DNA of 64,000 nt from Delphinus delphis (Eukaryota > Chordata > Mammalia > Artiodactyla > Delphinidae): positions 4,840,001 to 4,904,000 of the forward strand of contig NC_082689.1 in assembly GCF_949987515.2 (NCBI RefSeq). The letters run 5' to 3'. The stretch's first letter is position 1, and every line of letters begins with the position of its first letter. Shown here piece by piece: positions 51,881 through 63,499 of the stretch. The notes under the pieces were generated by a model, which was not told where the DNA came from, ran no database searches, and saw nothing but the letters and a program-made list of their open reading frames with translations. A program made the position numbers and the translations under genes.

Positions 51881-52088
51881 GGACTTCCCTGGTGGCGCAG
51901 TGGTTGAGAGTCCGCCTGCCGATGCAGGGGACGCGGGTTCGTGCCCCGGTCCGGGAAGATCCCACGTGCCGCGGAGCGCCTGGGCCCGTGAGCCATGGCC
52001 GCTGAGCCTGCGCGTCCGGAGCCTGTGCTCCGCAGCGGGAGAGGCCACAACAGTGAGAGGCCCGCGTACCGCAAAAACAAAACAAAAC
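51881..52088 (+). mobile_element. CHR SINE, sense
   Basis: Complete short CHR unit starting ggacttccctggtggcgcag with an AAAAC-rich tail. Near-identical flanks (aaaatcctacccta before 51881, aaaacctaccctac after about 52088) form the TSD. Confidence 0.93.
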
Positions 52089-52102
52089 AAAAACCTACCC
52101 TA

Positions 52103-54198
52103 CTTTTTTGTGTTCTTTGCTATTGAATCTCATGATGATTTCATGTCAATCTCAAAAAACCAAAACAACAAACAAACAAAAAACACGCCTGGGACTTGTA
52201 AAAGCTGGAGAAGTTTGTTATGTGACAGATAATCATGTTAACTCGCCAGAAAATCTGTTGAATATTATACTTGGGATAGTTGTCCCTACTAATAACCCCA
52301 TGGTTGAAGATACCATGAATAATATCTCCATTCAAAACCACAGACCAAAAATCATTTCATTTCTGAAGTGGTGTTTAAAGTACAGCCTTTTTCAGCAGTT
52401 TAATAATACTGGCCCTTTTTCAATGGTTTAATAATATTGTGGCCAAATGAGTGACTCTTATTTTGTCTTTTCCACAAAAATGAGAAATCGGAGTGTAACC
52501 TCTAAAATTAACGACGGTGTTCGAAAACTAAGATTAAATTACTTCTGACAAAAAGCGATGAATAATTTAGCCTTCACTCCAGAACATTCTTTTTAAAAAA
52601 GAACTGACTTCATTTGTACTCCTCTAATTTTGTCCTTTTAACTTCTAGCACTGTCTTGGAATTTGGGCTTTGTCCTGGCAAAAGTGAAATAAAACGCAAT
52701 AAAATACAATAAAAAAGAAAGTGTCTGGAGATCCTGCGTTGGATCTGCTTTGAGTTCAAAGCATTTTCCTTATCGTGGCTAAAAATTTTGTCAATATAGT
52801 TCAATCAGATACTGGGGTGGATCTTTGGGGAAATTGCTGTAAAGTAAAATGAGAGATAAGATTGTGTTCCCAAACATAATAACTGACATTTTCCTCTTCT
52901 TCCTTAAGCAGAAGCCCAGCCCCCCTGTGGCCGGCACCAGGGTCGGGGAAGGATGCGGCGCCCCGGCCGAGGAGTGGAATCTGTCACCTGCTATCCATCC
53001 AAGGACCGCTCATCCCCATTCTTCCCACTGCTGCCTCTTGTCCCCTGGGGTGAGGTTAGAAGCAGTGACGCCCCACCAGCCTCCCCAAGCAGGACGAGGC
53101 CTCCTTGCTGCCTCCACGGTGCCCCTGCCCCCGTTCCTCAGGAATACATGTCTTTGCCTCTTCTCCCCTCCGCCCCTGCAGAAGGTTTCCGTCCGTCCAT
53201 AATTTTCTCTCCAGCACACTCTCGCCAACTGTCCCCGCCCACACGGCCGGTGATGCGCTACAGCACAGCCGAGGCTGGGACCGGGCGGCCTCTCCAGCTC
53301 TTCACTGGGATTCTGTCACTTGCGAGGGTGGAGGAAACTCCGGGAATCCGAGGAGGGAGGGATTTTAGGGTCCCCTGAGCACAAGACTGGAAAGGCCATC
53401 TAGGTCCACTGGGGCTATAACCCCACGGTCACCCCGTTTCCCGCAGCCTCAGACTGCAGCGCAGATGCGTCCCGACCCTGAGCGGCTTTAACTAGCCATC
53501 ACCTCACCCTCCATATCCCAGCAGCGAAGGGCTCTTGGGGGCAGTTTTGTTGCTGTTTTTAGTATCTTCTCTGATTTCCTGGCTCTGGCTCAGAAAAGGA
53601 AAAAATAGGCGTTACGTATTTTCTTCCATGAAATTCAAGTTCGTTTTCTAATCCTGGATCTCAGGACACTTTTTCACAGGTGAAGGCATCTCTTCTGTCT
53701 TTTCCAGAGGAACCGAGTCTGACCTTTAGAACTACAGTTGTCCGAGTTCCCAGAACATCCCGCAGGCCGCGGGGTGCATCTAGGGGGTGGGGTGCAGCAT
53801 GGCTGGGCTCGCTCGGTTCTGCCAGGGTGTTTAGGTAGCTAGGACAGCTCAACGTGTTTCTGTCCTTATTTCATGAGGGTCAGTGGAAAATGGAGAAAAA
53901 GAAGATGTTGATATTCGTGAAAAGAGCTCGGCACTTATAAGCTTTGTGTGCAAGATGGGCACAAGGATGGATTCAGGAGGCGCACTCCAAGTGGCAAATC
54001 TACAGCCTTGGATGCTCAGGGGGTTTGGGCAGATCTGTTCTATTGTGAAGAAAGAGAACACAATGATGACATGGAGACACGGTGCAGAAAACTAGGCTGG
54101 GATGAGGCATAATTAGGAATTGCACAGTATCTTCTAGCTCTTTCGAAAAGCACAGCCCTGCCACCACTCTCTTCTGAAGTGTTACAGCCATTGTTCTT
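52103..54198. other. AGAP1: Unique intron
   Basis: AT-rich to 52900, then GC-rich. The overlapping proline-rich frames at 52849-53378 on both strands are treated as noncoding. No exon found. Confidence 0.45.
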
Positions 54199-54212
54199 AC
54201 AAATTCAACTTT

Positions 54213-54328
54213 TTTTTGGCCATGCCGTGGCGGCTTGCAGGGTCTTAGTTCCCTGACCGGCGATCGAACCCACGCCCCCTGCCAACGGAAGTGCGGAGTC
54301 CTAACCACTGGACTACCAGGGAATTCCC
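54213..54328 (-). mobile_element. Short tRNA-derived CHR-type SINE, antisense
   Basis: Same short form as the copy at 15455: tttggccatgccgtggcggc to ggactaccagggaattccc. It has a 14-bp TSD, acaaattcaacttt, at 54199-54212 and 54329-54342. Confidence 0.92.
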
Positions 54329-55209
54329 ACAAATTCAACTTTAATACATGAAAGAAAATCAGTAACAAAATTATATACTTAAGTATCTGACTGTATCTGA
54401 CTTCACATCTGGAAAGTCTCAGGAAGAAGCCTATTTGTTCAAGCCGTGCTTGTGTGGGCAGGAGACGGGGCCGGGCAGGACCGGGATTCAGAGCCTTGTT
54501 CTAGGTCCACGCAGATGAGAACATTCACTGACTATTAAACATTGCAATTTGCTCAATGCAACGAAATGAAATGCAATGAAACTGTGATTCATCCTCTACC
54601 GTGGACGCTTCACGCATGTGAATAATTCCACTTACTGCCGGTACAACGTCTGCTTTCCGGCACACAGGACAGGCCCCGCGCAGCTTCCCCATGACTCTAC
54701 CCAGTTGCTCTGAATTGAATTGGGTCTCCTGGTATCTCTGTAACTGTCTCCCCTGTGTGGCAAGTGGCAGAATGGGGACAGGGACTCAGGCATCCTGACT
54801 TTGGTCTCTGTTTGCCCCACCAAGTCCCAGCTCCCCTTCTGCTCCCTGCCCCCAAAGCCTCAAATGCCCCCCCCCCCCCACCTGCTCTCCTCTTCTTGGC
54901 CTTGCCAATGCCAGTCAAGGACCACGCTTTTCTGATCAATTAAAGTTGCAAACTGAATTAAGTTTGCTACTAACGAAGTGCAAGTGGAAATTCTCAAATG
55001 TTCATGGCTTCATTTGTGTTTTTTCTAACTACAGAATTCATATTTGAAATAACTTTAAAAAATTTTTACATAAATAATAGGTATTCATTTCTGAAAGCTC
55101 AAAAGAGAACAAGGGGAAAATAGTTAAGATCTCGTATAACTCCCTCACCCCGCACTCTTTCCACCCAGGAGCCCTTTACACACACCCTGCCCAGCCCATC
55201 GACGCATAA

Positions 55210-55365
55210 AACACGTGATCCTGCCAGCTGTGTGACCTGGGGCCAGTTATTCAGACTCTCTAAGACTCAGTTTCCTCATTTAAAATGAGGATAAGAGCAC
55301 TGCCACACAGAACTGTAACAGGTTTAATGAGCAATGTGTCTAAAGCACTGATCCAGGGCTACTGC
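55210..55365 (+). mobile_element. MIR SINE
   Basis: Good MIR match: cagctgtgtgacctggggcc, gactcagtttcctcatttaa, aatgaggataagagcactgc. Confidence 0.8.
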
Positions 55366-55429
55366 AGGGCGGAGAGCATCAGTACATTACATAAGCCCGA
55401 GGGGAAGCTCACTGGGCAACCCGTTCTCA

Positions 55430-55640
55430 GCCCCGGGAACAGAGAGGTGAACTAGATGGAGTCCTCGCCCTTAACAAGCGTACATTCTAGTGGGGAAGAT
55501 GACAGATGATAAAATCAACGAGTGAATTACAAAGGTTGGAAGGGGAGAGTGGTATGGAGGCAGTAAAGCGGGGAAGAGGGCTGTGGGCAATTTTAAGCTG
55601 GGAGACACAGAGGCCTCACAGACAAGGTGGTATCTGATGG
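55430..55640 (+). mobile_element. Ancient LINE (L2-type) fragment
   Basis: cgtacattctagtggggaag followed by gacagatgataaaatcaacg matches the same ancient LINE class as the 36.8-kb fragment. Confidence 0.4.
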
Positions 55641-56550
55641 GACATGAGGGCAGGGAGGCCATGTGCGCCTGGGGAGAGGTTCCCCAGCTCGGCATGGGAC
55701 CAGGCCGCAGAGTGGGTGGGACCACACGAGGGTGACGCTGAAGCCGGTTCACAGCACGGTGACACCTACTGTTTACATGAACATCCTTCCAAGTTATTAC
55801 ACGGAAGGCAACATTTTCAGGGCTACGTGGCATCCCTTTGTGGGGCTTTACTGTAATTCATTTAACCAGTCCTCTGCTGCTCGTCACAGAGATGGTTTCC
55901 TATGCCTGGACTATTTTCAGATAGAGTAGAGAAACTTAACACATCTATAATTAAAGCCAGTTACGATGTAATCCAACTTTTGGAAATAAGTAAGAACACA
56001 GACATACGCACTGGAAGGGGACACATCCCCCAAACTAAAAGCTTAGGGTAGGAGTTTTTTTTGTTTTAACAGCAAAAAGCTTCTCTGCTTTTTTAATTTT
56101 TCTAAAATGTAACGTTTTATAATTAGGGAAAATGCAAAGTTATTATTGCAAAAAATGAAAGAAGGGATAAGGTAGTTAACCCACTTGCTAGAAGGAGGAA
56201 GAAAGGCTTCCTAGAGTAGGCTGAAGTATGCATAACTGACACCAATGGGATCCTCTGTGTTTTAGCCCCATGATGGACGGATGTCACATTCATTGACTGG
56301 TGAAACTTTTTACATAAGTATGTCTATCATCCAGGCTTCTAGAAATCAAAGAATTTTAAAAGTGAAAAACAGAGCATAATGAACACAGTGCTAAGGGAAA
56401 AAAATTAATATTGTTTGAAAGGACAAATAATTTCTTAAAAAAAAATTAACTGTCCAGGCACTTGTATTCACGTGATTTGATGACTAACACTTTGGTTTAC
56501 AGTTTTGCCAGCGCCCTGGGAAGACAGACGTGAATAAAAACCGGGTGCTG

Positions 56551-56741
56551 GGGCTTCCCTGGTGGCGCAGTGGTTGAGAGTCCGCCTGCCGATGCAGGGG
56601 ACACGGGTTCGTGCCCCAGTCCGGGAAGATCCCACATGCCACGGAGCGGCTGGGCCCGTGAGCCATGGCCGCTGGGCCTGCGCGTCCGGAGCCTGTGCTC
56701 CGCAACGGGAGAGGCCGCAGCAGTGAGAGGCCCGCGTACTC
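56551..56741 (+). mobile_element. CHR SINE, sense, lacking its A-tail
   Basis: The head is complete (gggcttccctggtggcgcag) and the body continues to gaggcccgcgtact, then stops abruptly at ctgggggcctg with no A-tail and no TSD that I can see. A later deletion at the 3' side is the simplest explanation. Confidence 0.9.
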
Positions 56742-56744
56742 TGG

Positions 56745-57800
56745 GGGCCTGAACTGCATGTCTTGCTGGCGCTACCCCTGCCTTCTGATTGATGGGGGCC
56801 TTACGGGGCCCCAGACTTCAATTTCCCTCTGCGCCCTCACCATAAAGGCATCTTCGAAGGGAGACGGTGAGGTGGTGCTTCTGGGACATTTTGACATAGA
56901 AGGAAAACAGCCCTCAGACAGAAGATCTCTGAGGGCTGTTTCGGGGCGTGGACATGCTTATTTCACTTTCTGCATCAGTGCAAAGCTTGCTATGAAATGA
57001 ACCAAGAGCCAACAGCTGGTTGCAAGGCGAGTTTCCCAATCTTGTAAAATTAAGCTTAAAATCCCACAGTACATTTTTCTGTTTTCTAATTACATGATAC
57101 ACAGAAAACATTTCCAAAGTAGCAATGCTTTATAATTTCAGAGTTCAGCTAGGGACTATATGCTTATAAACACTCTGAAATATAGAATGCCCGTGTGGAA
57201 AGGTAACTGGTATATGGTTGCAATCTTGGCTAAATGCTGCAGAGAGCAACTCGCACGTCAGAGCTGAGATCCTGAACTGCAACCGAGATGGAGAGATCAG
57301 GTGTGGGAACTGCGTAATGTATTTATCAATAATATCAAGCTCCCCAATACTATATTTTAAATTCAATTATAATTATTTCCTTGTAAATAAGTACACATTT
57401 TAAGAGATTCTGACGCAGACAAACATTTCCCTGCAAATGTAGTAAGATTTTAAAAATCCCACTGCAGAAATAATGTAGCAATTAAAATAGCATTTATAAC
57501 AAAATATGTTTAAAATGTTTCTTCCTATAAAAGAGTAAAATTTTAAGTCATTTAAAATAACCATCTGTTTCCTCATGACATAAAATTTTTAGTATCATGT
57601 AATTAATATTAATATCACTTTCTGTTAATAACCTTATCTGTCAGATAATAAAGCAAAGATGTAAGGAAAGATATACTCATTGAAAGAAGTTTAAGAATGC
57701 AAAACCAAAGTAATGTACAAGTACTAAAGGAGTAAATACACAGAGGGTTTGATGATGACCCTGATCTGTACAAAGCTACCTGTCAGCCGTATCTATCAAT
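56745..57800. other. AGAP1: AT-rich unique intron
   Basis: No repeat or exon recognised. Strongly AT-rich from 57000. Confidence 0.5.
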
Positions 57801-57804
57801 CATC

Positions 57805-58069
57805 TCTCACCCTACCTACCTACCTACTTACCTATCTTATCCATCCATCCATCCAGCCACCCACCCACCCACCCCCCCATCTATCTCCCTATTTTTATCT
57901 CTATCTATCTATCTATCATCTATTACCCTATCTACCTACCTAATCTTATCTGTCCATTGGTCCATCCATCCAACCATCCACCCACAATCTCTCTCTATCC
58001 CTATCTATCTTTATCTATCTATGTCTATTAACTATCTATCTATCTATCATCTATCCACCTACCTATCTC
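57805..58069. repeat. Complex tetranucleotide microsatellite
   Basis: Blocks of CTAC, CCAT, CCAC, CTAT and ATCT alternate over about 265 bp, with two large partly repeated sections (ccatccatccatcc appears in both). It gives short false Tyr/Leu/Pro-rich frames. Confidence 0.95.
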
Positions 58070-59830
58070 CTTCTAACCATATTACAACCAATTGTATTTT
58101 TATAACCACTCCTCTGCTACATTTACTTCCACTCCTTTCTTCCTTATCAGTATCTAAAAAATTTTAAGCCCTTTAGGTCTTTCCCTCCTTGTATGCATGT
58201 GTAAATAACAGGAAGCAAGGGAAGGATGGAAAGACATCTGACCAAACTTTATTCTAATAACTGAAAAAGTCACCAGGGAGACAGCATCACTGAAGTTTCT
58301 TAAGCTATTTGATTCCTAGGTTGAGGACTTGAGCAAAGCAGAGGAATAAAAAATGAATATTTTCCTGGCCCCAAAGTGGTATGAAATCACGAGAAAAAGT
58401 CCTATATTGCTTAAAAATATACAGTGTTATAAAATCAGATGGTTTAATGTTGCAAATACAAAAGCTCAGAAAGTTTTCTTTCCAGTTGGGAAATGGCGGT
58501 ATATACATTTGACAAATCTTTTTATGCTACTCCACCTCGAAGTCATTGGATGCGGGGCAGTAAATGATGCTTTCTATCTGTTAAAAAAATTACCCTAAAA
58601 TTGAAAGTTTGCAACTAAAACTGCTGGGACCAAAAAACCACCAAACAAAAAAACTAAGTAACTGTAAAATTTTAGACTTCTGTATTTTAGGAAGCTGTAA
58701 CAATTTACGTTAATAACACGTTGTTGCGCTGAGACCAATGAGAAATGATGTTACTAAAAATACCAGTGGGATGGGAAATGTAAGTTTCAGCGACAGCTCT
58801 ACTGGAGACTTCTAGACTTCCGGGAGAATCAGGGGTTGCTGGGCTTGGATTACCTCCTTGTCTCCTAACCCACCTCTGCCTCGTTTTTCTACACCAGATG
58901 ATAACCCATGCTCACTCAGGAGTTGGCTTGTAAAAGTCACAATCACTGCTCCCTGAAAATCATGAGGGGCGCACTTGACTGCCCAGACTCAAGTCCAGAC
59001 CTTTTGTGGATCCTTTTCCTAATCACCCTTCCTACCTTCATGCCTCGTCTCCAGCTAAGTTCCTTCATTACCCACGCCACAAAGCTCCCCGGACACATGC
59101 CCTTCCCAGCCTCACACACACTCTTCCCTTCTCTGGCATCAGAGAAGCCAAGAGAAGAGAGAGTTTCCAGCATGATGGAGCGGTCACTGGGCTCCCCATC
59201 GCTAAGAAACAGATGGCGACGGGAACCATGCTGTACCTGGGGTGGACAGCGTGGGTGGCCAGGCACTGGATGAGAGCAGTGTCCGGGCAGTGCGGGGAGG
59301 GAGGACAGATCGGGACGGATAAAAGAGAAGGCACCTGGTGAGTAGCTGGAGACACTGAGTGTAGACAGGAGTCCCAGGAGGGTGTATGGAGAAGAAGGCT
59401 GAGAAGGGGCTGGAAGGGCAGAGGGCCACGGAGCCAGGATGGGAGATCCCGGAGCAGGCCTGTCTGCTGAACAGAGGGACCCAACGTCCGGGAGAATCTG
59501 ACGGTACAGGAAGCAGACAGGGTAACTGCAGAGGCAGAGTCCTTTGGAAGTGAGAGGTGGTGGGTCCAGAGGTGGAAGGAGCAACACTTCACAAGGGCAG
59601 GGACGATGCCCCCCAATCCCCTGGCCAGCAGGAAGCAGCACAGAGGCTGCAGCTCCAGGTGCAGCTGGGGCGTGGGGTTGGGAAGATGAGTATGCGCCTT
59701 CCCCTATCTCACTGGTGAGACTTCAAGAGGGTCATCAGGTGAGGGAGAAAGTGAAAGATTCAAGAGGAAAAGTTTTGAAAGAGTCATTTTGAAAAATTAT
59801 GCTCTATCATATTACTTTACGCTACTTTGT
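58070..59830. other. AGAP1: Unique intron
   Basis: 58070-58800 is AT-rich. 58900-59700 is GC-richer and gives overlapping frames up to 232 codons on the minus strand and 121 on the plus strand, without recognisable domains. Confidence 0.45.
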
Positions 59831-59845
59831 GTCAAAATTGTCCCA

Positions 59846-60051
59846 ATTCCTGTGCTATACGGTAGGTCCTTATTAGTTATCCATTTTATATATAGTAGTG
59901 TGTATACTACCCAATACTCTGTAATGACCTATATGGGAAAACAATCTAAAAAAGAGTGGATATACGTATATGTAGAACTGATTCACTTTGCTGTACAGCA
60001 GAAAGTAACACAACATTGCACATCAACTGGACTTCAATAAAGGTTAAAAAA
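59846..60051 (+). mobile_element. Short L1 3' end with an inverted 5' part
   Basis: 59911-60051 is sense L1 3' untranslated sequence (ctctgtaatgacctatatgg to ggacttcaataaaggtt plus A-run). 59846-59910 is the adjoining L1 segment in reverse orientation (ggtaggtccttattagttat). This head-inverted structure is typical of twin priming. The flanks share aaaattgtc. Confidence 0.85.
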
Positions 60052-60060
60052 AAAATTGTC

Positions 60061-60262
60061 GGGCTTCCCTGGTGGCGCAGTGGTTGAGAGTCTGCCTGCC
60101 GATGCAGGGGACACGGGTTCGTGCCCCGGTCTGGGAAGATCCCACATGCCGCGGAGTGGCTGGGCCCGTGAGCCACAACTACGGAGCCTGCGCGTCCGGA
60201 GCCTGTGCTCCGCAACAGGAGAGGCCACAGCAGTGAGAGGCCCGCGTACCGCAAAAAAAAAA
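60061..60262 (+). mobile_element. CHR SINE, sense, at the tail of an L1
   Basis: Complete short CHR unit with A-tail. It is inserted just after the L1 at 59846-60051, and its flanks aaaattgtc (60052-60060 and 60264-60272) are its TSD. Confidence 0.95.
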
Positions 60263-60384
60263 AAAAATTGTCACAATTCTTTCCTGTAACTTTGACCCAC
60301 TGTCCCGAGTTCAATTCCCTGGACGTACACAGGGTAAGGCTCCTATCTGTTACCTTGACTGCCATTCACACGCAGTGTTCAACC

Positions 60385-60545
60385 CCGACCCCAGCTCCAG
60401 AAGAGTGGATCTCAATCCCAGCTGCACCTTACAAGCCCCCTGGGAACATCTGGTGCGCAGGCTCCACCCCAGGGCCAAAGAAGCCCATCTCCAGCCCTTG
60501 GCCCCAGGAGCTAGTACTTTTGAAAAGCACCCTCCAGAGCAGGAT
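60385..60545. mobile_element. hAT-type DNA transposon relic (weak)
   Basis: ctcaatcccagctgcacctt, cctgggaacatctggtgcgc, ggctccaccccagggccaaa and tacttttgaaaagcaccctc resemble a non-autonomous hAT element with near-palindromic layout. Family not certain. Confidence 0.45.
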
Positions 60546-61049
60546 CAGGGACGCCCCTGCCCCAGAGGCCCCTCCCACCTCCCAATTCCTCCATCCCTAT
60601 CTCTGACGTGGGTTCCAGAGCCTTCTCTACATCCCCATCCACTGCTGTGAACAATCCCCATTTGCCAGTGTCCTTCTGGAAATGTGGTCCCACAAGGGAG
60701 ACGCCTCCTTCTCTTAGGGCAGAGGAAGTCTCGACGGCATTTCGGCAGATGAGCTACACCCAGGTCAGCCTCGTCGAGGCAGGGTTCCCCATTCTACGTG
60801 CGCACGGTTGGCTGGCTGAATCTGAATGCAGGATGTTTATCTTAGTTTCACTTTGTTAGCCCCGACCCATTCTGTGGTCTCTGAATAGGGAGGCTGCTGA
60901 GATGACGCCCGCCAATGTGTCGTCCGCGCGTCCTCAACACGGGCCGACGGTCAAGGCCACCCTGGGTCTCCCTCAGGCAGGCAGAGTTCTTGGGGCAGCT
61001 GAGCGTGGTGGTGCAAAGTACAGCACAGTGGAGGCTGAGACACAGCCTG

Positions 61050-61155
61050 AGACGGAATCCAGCCTTGGCCACCCGCCTGCTGCTACCTCTGTTTCCTCAT
61101 CTCAAATGGGGATGGCACTAGCCCGCCTCTTCCGGGTCCTCGTGCCTGACAGGCA
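61050..61155 (+). mobile_element. MIR SINE fragment
   Basis: MIR core: tacctctgtttcctcatctc followed by aaatggggatggcactagcc. Confidence 0.65.
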
Positions 61156-61437
61156 GGGAGTGCTGGATGGATGTCATGTGACATCATCACTGGTAGTAGC
61201 AGCAGAACTGCCACGGGGCTGGTACAACCCCCGCCTTCTGCCTTGGGGGACGGTCTGGGAAGCTGAGTTGAAAGTCTCGCTGCGGGCAAGGCACTGCTTG
61301 GGTTGGCTGTAGTCATTCTCTCAAGAAAGGAAACAGCCTCCCTTTTCTTTGGGAAGGATTATCATTTAATTCACGGTGGAGCACAGTGACGGTGGCTGCT
61401 AGGGTCCATAAAACACAAGTCTTCATTGTTCAGACCA

Positions 61438-61668
61438 GGGTTTCTGGACCTCGGCGCTACTGACTTTGGACCAGATGGTCCTCTGTCGTGCGGAGCTGCC
61501 CTGTGCACTGCAGGGCGTTCACAAGCTTCTCTGGCTTCACCCACTCGATTCCAGTAGGAAACCCCTCCAACCCCCTCAACTGTGACAACCTAAACTATCT
61601 CCAGACACTGCCACATGTCCCCAGGGGAGGGACACACAAAATCACCCCTGGGTGAGAACCACTGGTCT
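61438..61668 (+). mobile_element. hAT-type DNA transposon (MER5A-like)
   Basis: Terminal inverted repeats are visible (cagggtttctggacctcgg and ctgggtgagaaccactg), with internal actatctccagacactgcca. About 230 bp with no coding content. Confidence 0.75.
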
Positions 61669-61679
61669 AGATGAAGATA

Positions 61680-62380
61680 CCGAGGGCCAGAGAGACCAAA
61701 AGATATGGTCCAGGTACCGTAGCAACTGGCAACGGTATCCTGCTCTAACATCTGTTTAAAATGATTTCTAGACATTTGCCAGGCAGCAAGAGAATTGCTG
61801 GCCTGCAGGTATGCAATCTCCTGCTCCCGGTCTGATATGGGGGCAGCGTTTCCCCTAGTCAGCACCTGCTGCTAGAAATAGCTGTTAGGAAGGAACTGAG
61901 GAGGCAAAGTACAAAGTAACAACGTTCTGATTGGGAGGAAAAAAATACACCTTTTACCCCCTGCGGCCAGATACCCTAGGAAGCTTCTGCTTTCTCCTCG
62001 GTCCCATGCAGAGAAAGGGAAGCAGGTTCTGCCTGCAGAAGGGAACTGGGGTCATCCCTTTAATTAGGCCGACGAGCCTGGTGGGGGGAACAGACCGCAG
62101 CGGCCGAGACCGGGCGTGCCCAGCTTTGAGATGAGAGCCCACAGGTCCTTTAATACTGAGCTTAGCTGAAGGTTGATGACAACCCCCAGGGAATGGTTTC
62201 TGAATGCCAGCCAAGATTTGGGAGAAACAGATGAGAAAGGCAAAGTGCAGCAGAAGTGAGAGAAGGGAAAATGTCTACCTTCCCTTAAAAAGCAAGCTCT
62301 ATGAAAAGATAAACAATTTTTATGATACGTTGTTTTAATACTAAGAATTCATTTCTCCTTTAAAAAAAATAACAGAGAGG
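61680..62380. other. AGAP1: Unique intron
   Basis: No exon or repeat recognised. Confidence 0.45.
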
Positions 62381-62384
62381 AAAA

Positions 62385-62540
62385 CTATAAGCTTTGGAAT
62401 CAGAAAGACCTGGGTTTGAATTCTGGCTATTAAGAGTGTGGTCTTAAGATCCTCGACCTTTTGGAACCTCACTTATGAAACAGGGATAATGATTCTCAGG
62501 AAATGGGCATTAGATGTCAAGCTCCTGACACAGAGACGCA
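62385..62540 (+). mobile_element. MIR SINE
   Basis: MIR head agctttggaatcagaaagac, ctgggtttgaattctggcta, then a decayed core. Confidence 0.75.
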
Positions 62541-62564
62541 GCTGTACAAATTCAGACTCTACGT

Positions 62565-63452
62565 AAGATGGCCAAACAGGCACATGAAAAGATGCTCAAC
62601 ATCGCTAATTATTAGAGAAATGCAAATCAAAACTACAACGAGGTATTAACCCACACCAGTCAGAACGCCCATCATCAAAAAATCTACAAACAATAAATGC
62701 TGGAGAGGGTGTGGAGAAAAGGGAACCCTCCTCCACTGATGGTGGGAATGTAAATTGGTGCAGCCACTATGGGGAACAGTATGGAGATTCCTTAAAAAAA
62801 CGAAAAATACAGCTACCGTATGATCCTGCAATCCCACTCCTGGGCATATATCCAGAGAAAACTCTAATTTGAAAAGATAAATGCACCCCCAATGTTCACA
62901 GCAGCACTATTTACAATAGCCAAGACATGGAAGCAACCTAAATGTCCATTGACAGATGAATGGATAAAGATGTGGTATACATATAAATGGAATATTACTC
63001 AGTTACAAAAAGAATGAAATAATACCATTTGCAAAAACGTGGATGGACCTAGAAAATATCACACTAAGTGAAGTAAGTCAGATAAAAACAAATATCGTAT
63101 GATATAACTTACAGGTGGAATCCACAAAAACGCTACGGCTGAATTTATTTAGAAAACAGACAGACTCACAGACATAGGAAACAAACTTATGGTTATCAAA
63201 GGGGAAACAGGGGGTATAAATTAGGAATTTGGGATTAATAGATACATACTACTGTACATAAAATAGGTAGCCAACAAGGACCTACTGTATAGCACAGGAA
63301 ACTACATTCAGTATCTCGTAATAACCTATAATGGAAAACAATCCAAAAAAGAATAGATATATATGTATAACTGAATCACTCTGCTGTACACCTGAAACTA
63401 ACACAATATTGTAAATCAACTATACTTGAATTAAAAAGGAAAAAAAAAAAGT
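62565..63452 (+). mobile_element. L1 3' fragment, sense
   Basis: 5'-truncated L1 starting in ORF2 (gatgctcaacatcgctaatt) and running to the 3' end (gtaaatcaactatacttgaa plus A-tail). The frame is broken by several stops. Confidence 0.92.
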
Positions 63453-63469
63453 GAGCTGTAGTGTCACAC

Positions 63470-63488
63470 TACCGCCACCTGCTGGTCA
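63470..63488 (-). promoter_or_regulatory. CTCF-like site
   Basis: taccgccacctgctggtca agrees at about 15 of 19 positions, by eye, with the reverse form of the CTCF core. It lies just outside the tail of an L1 and is not part of a recognised repeat. Confidence 0.35.
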
Positions 63489-63499
63489 CATGATAAAAT

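Noticed and set aside
57805..58069. CRISPR-like regular repeats
   Set aside because: The array is a tetranucleotide microsatellite without spacers, in a mammalian genome.
58943..59641. 232-codon minus-strand frame
   Set aside because: Leu/Pro/Ser-rich, overlapped by other open frames, no known domain.
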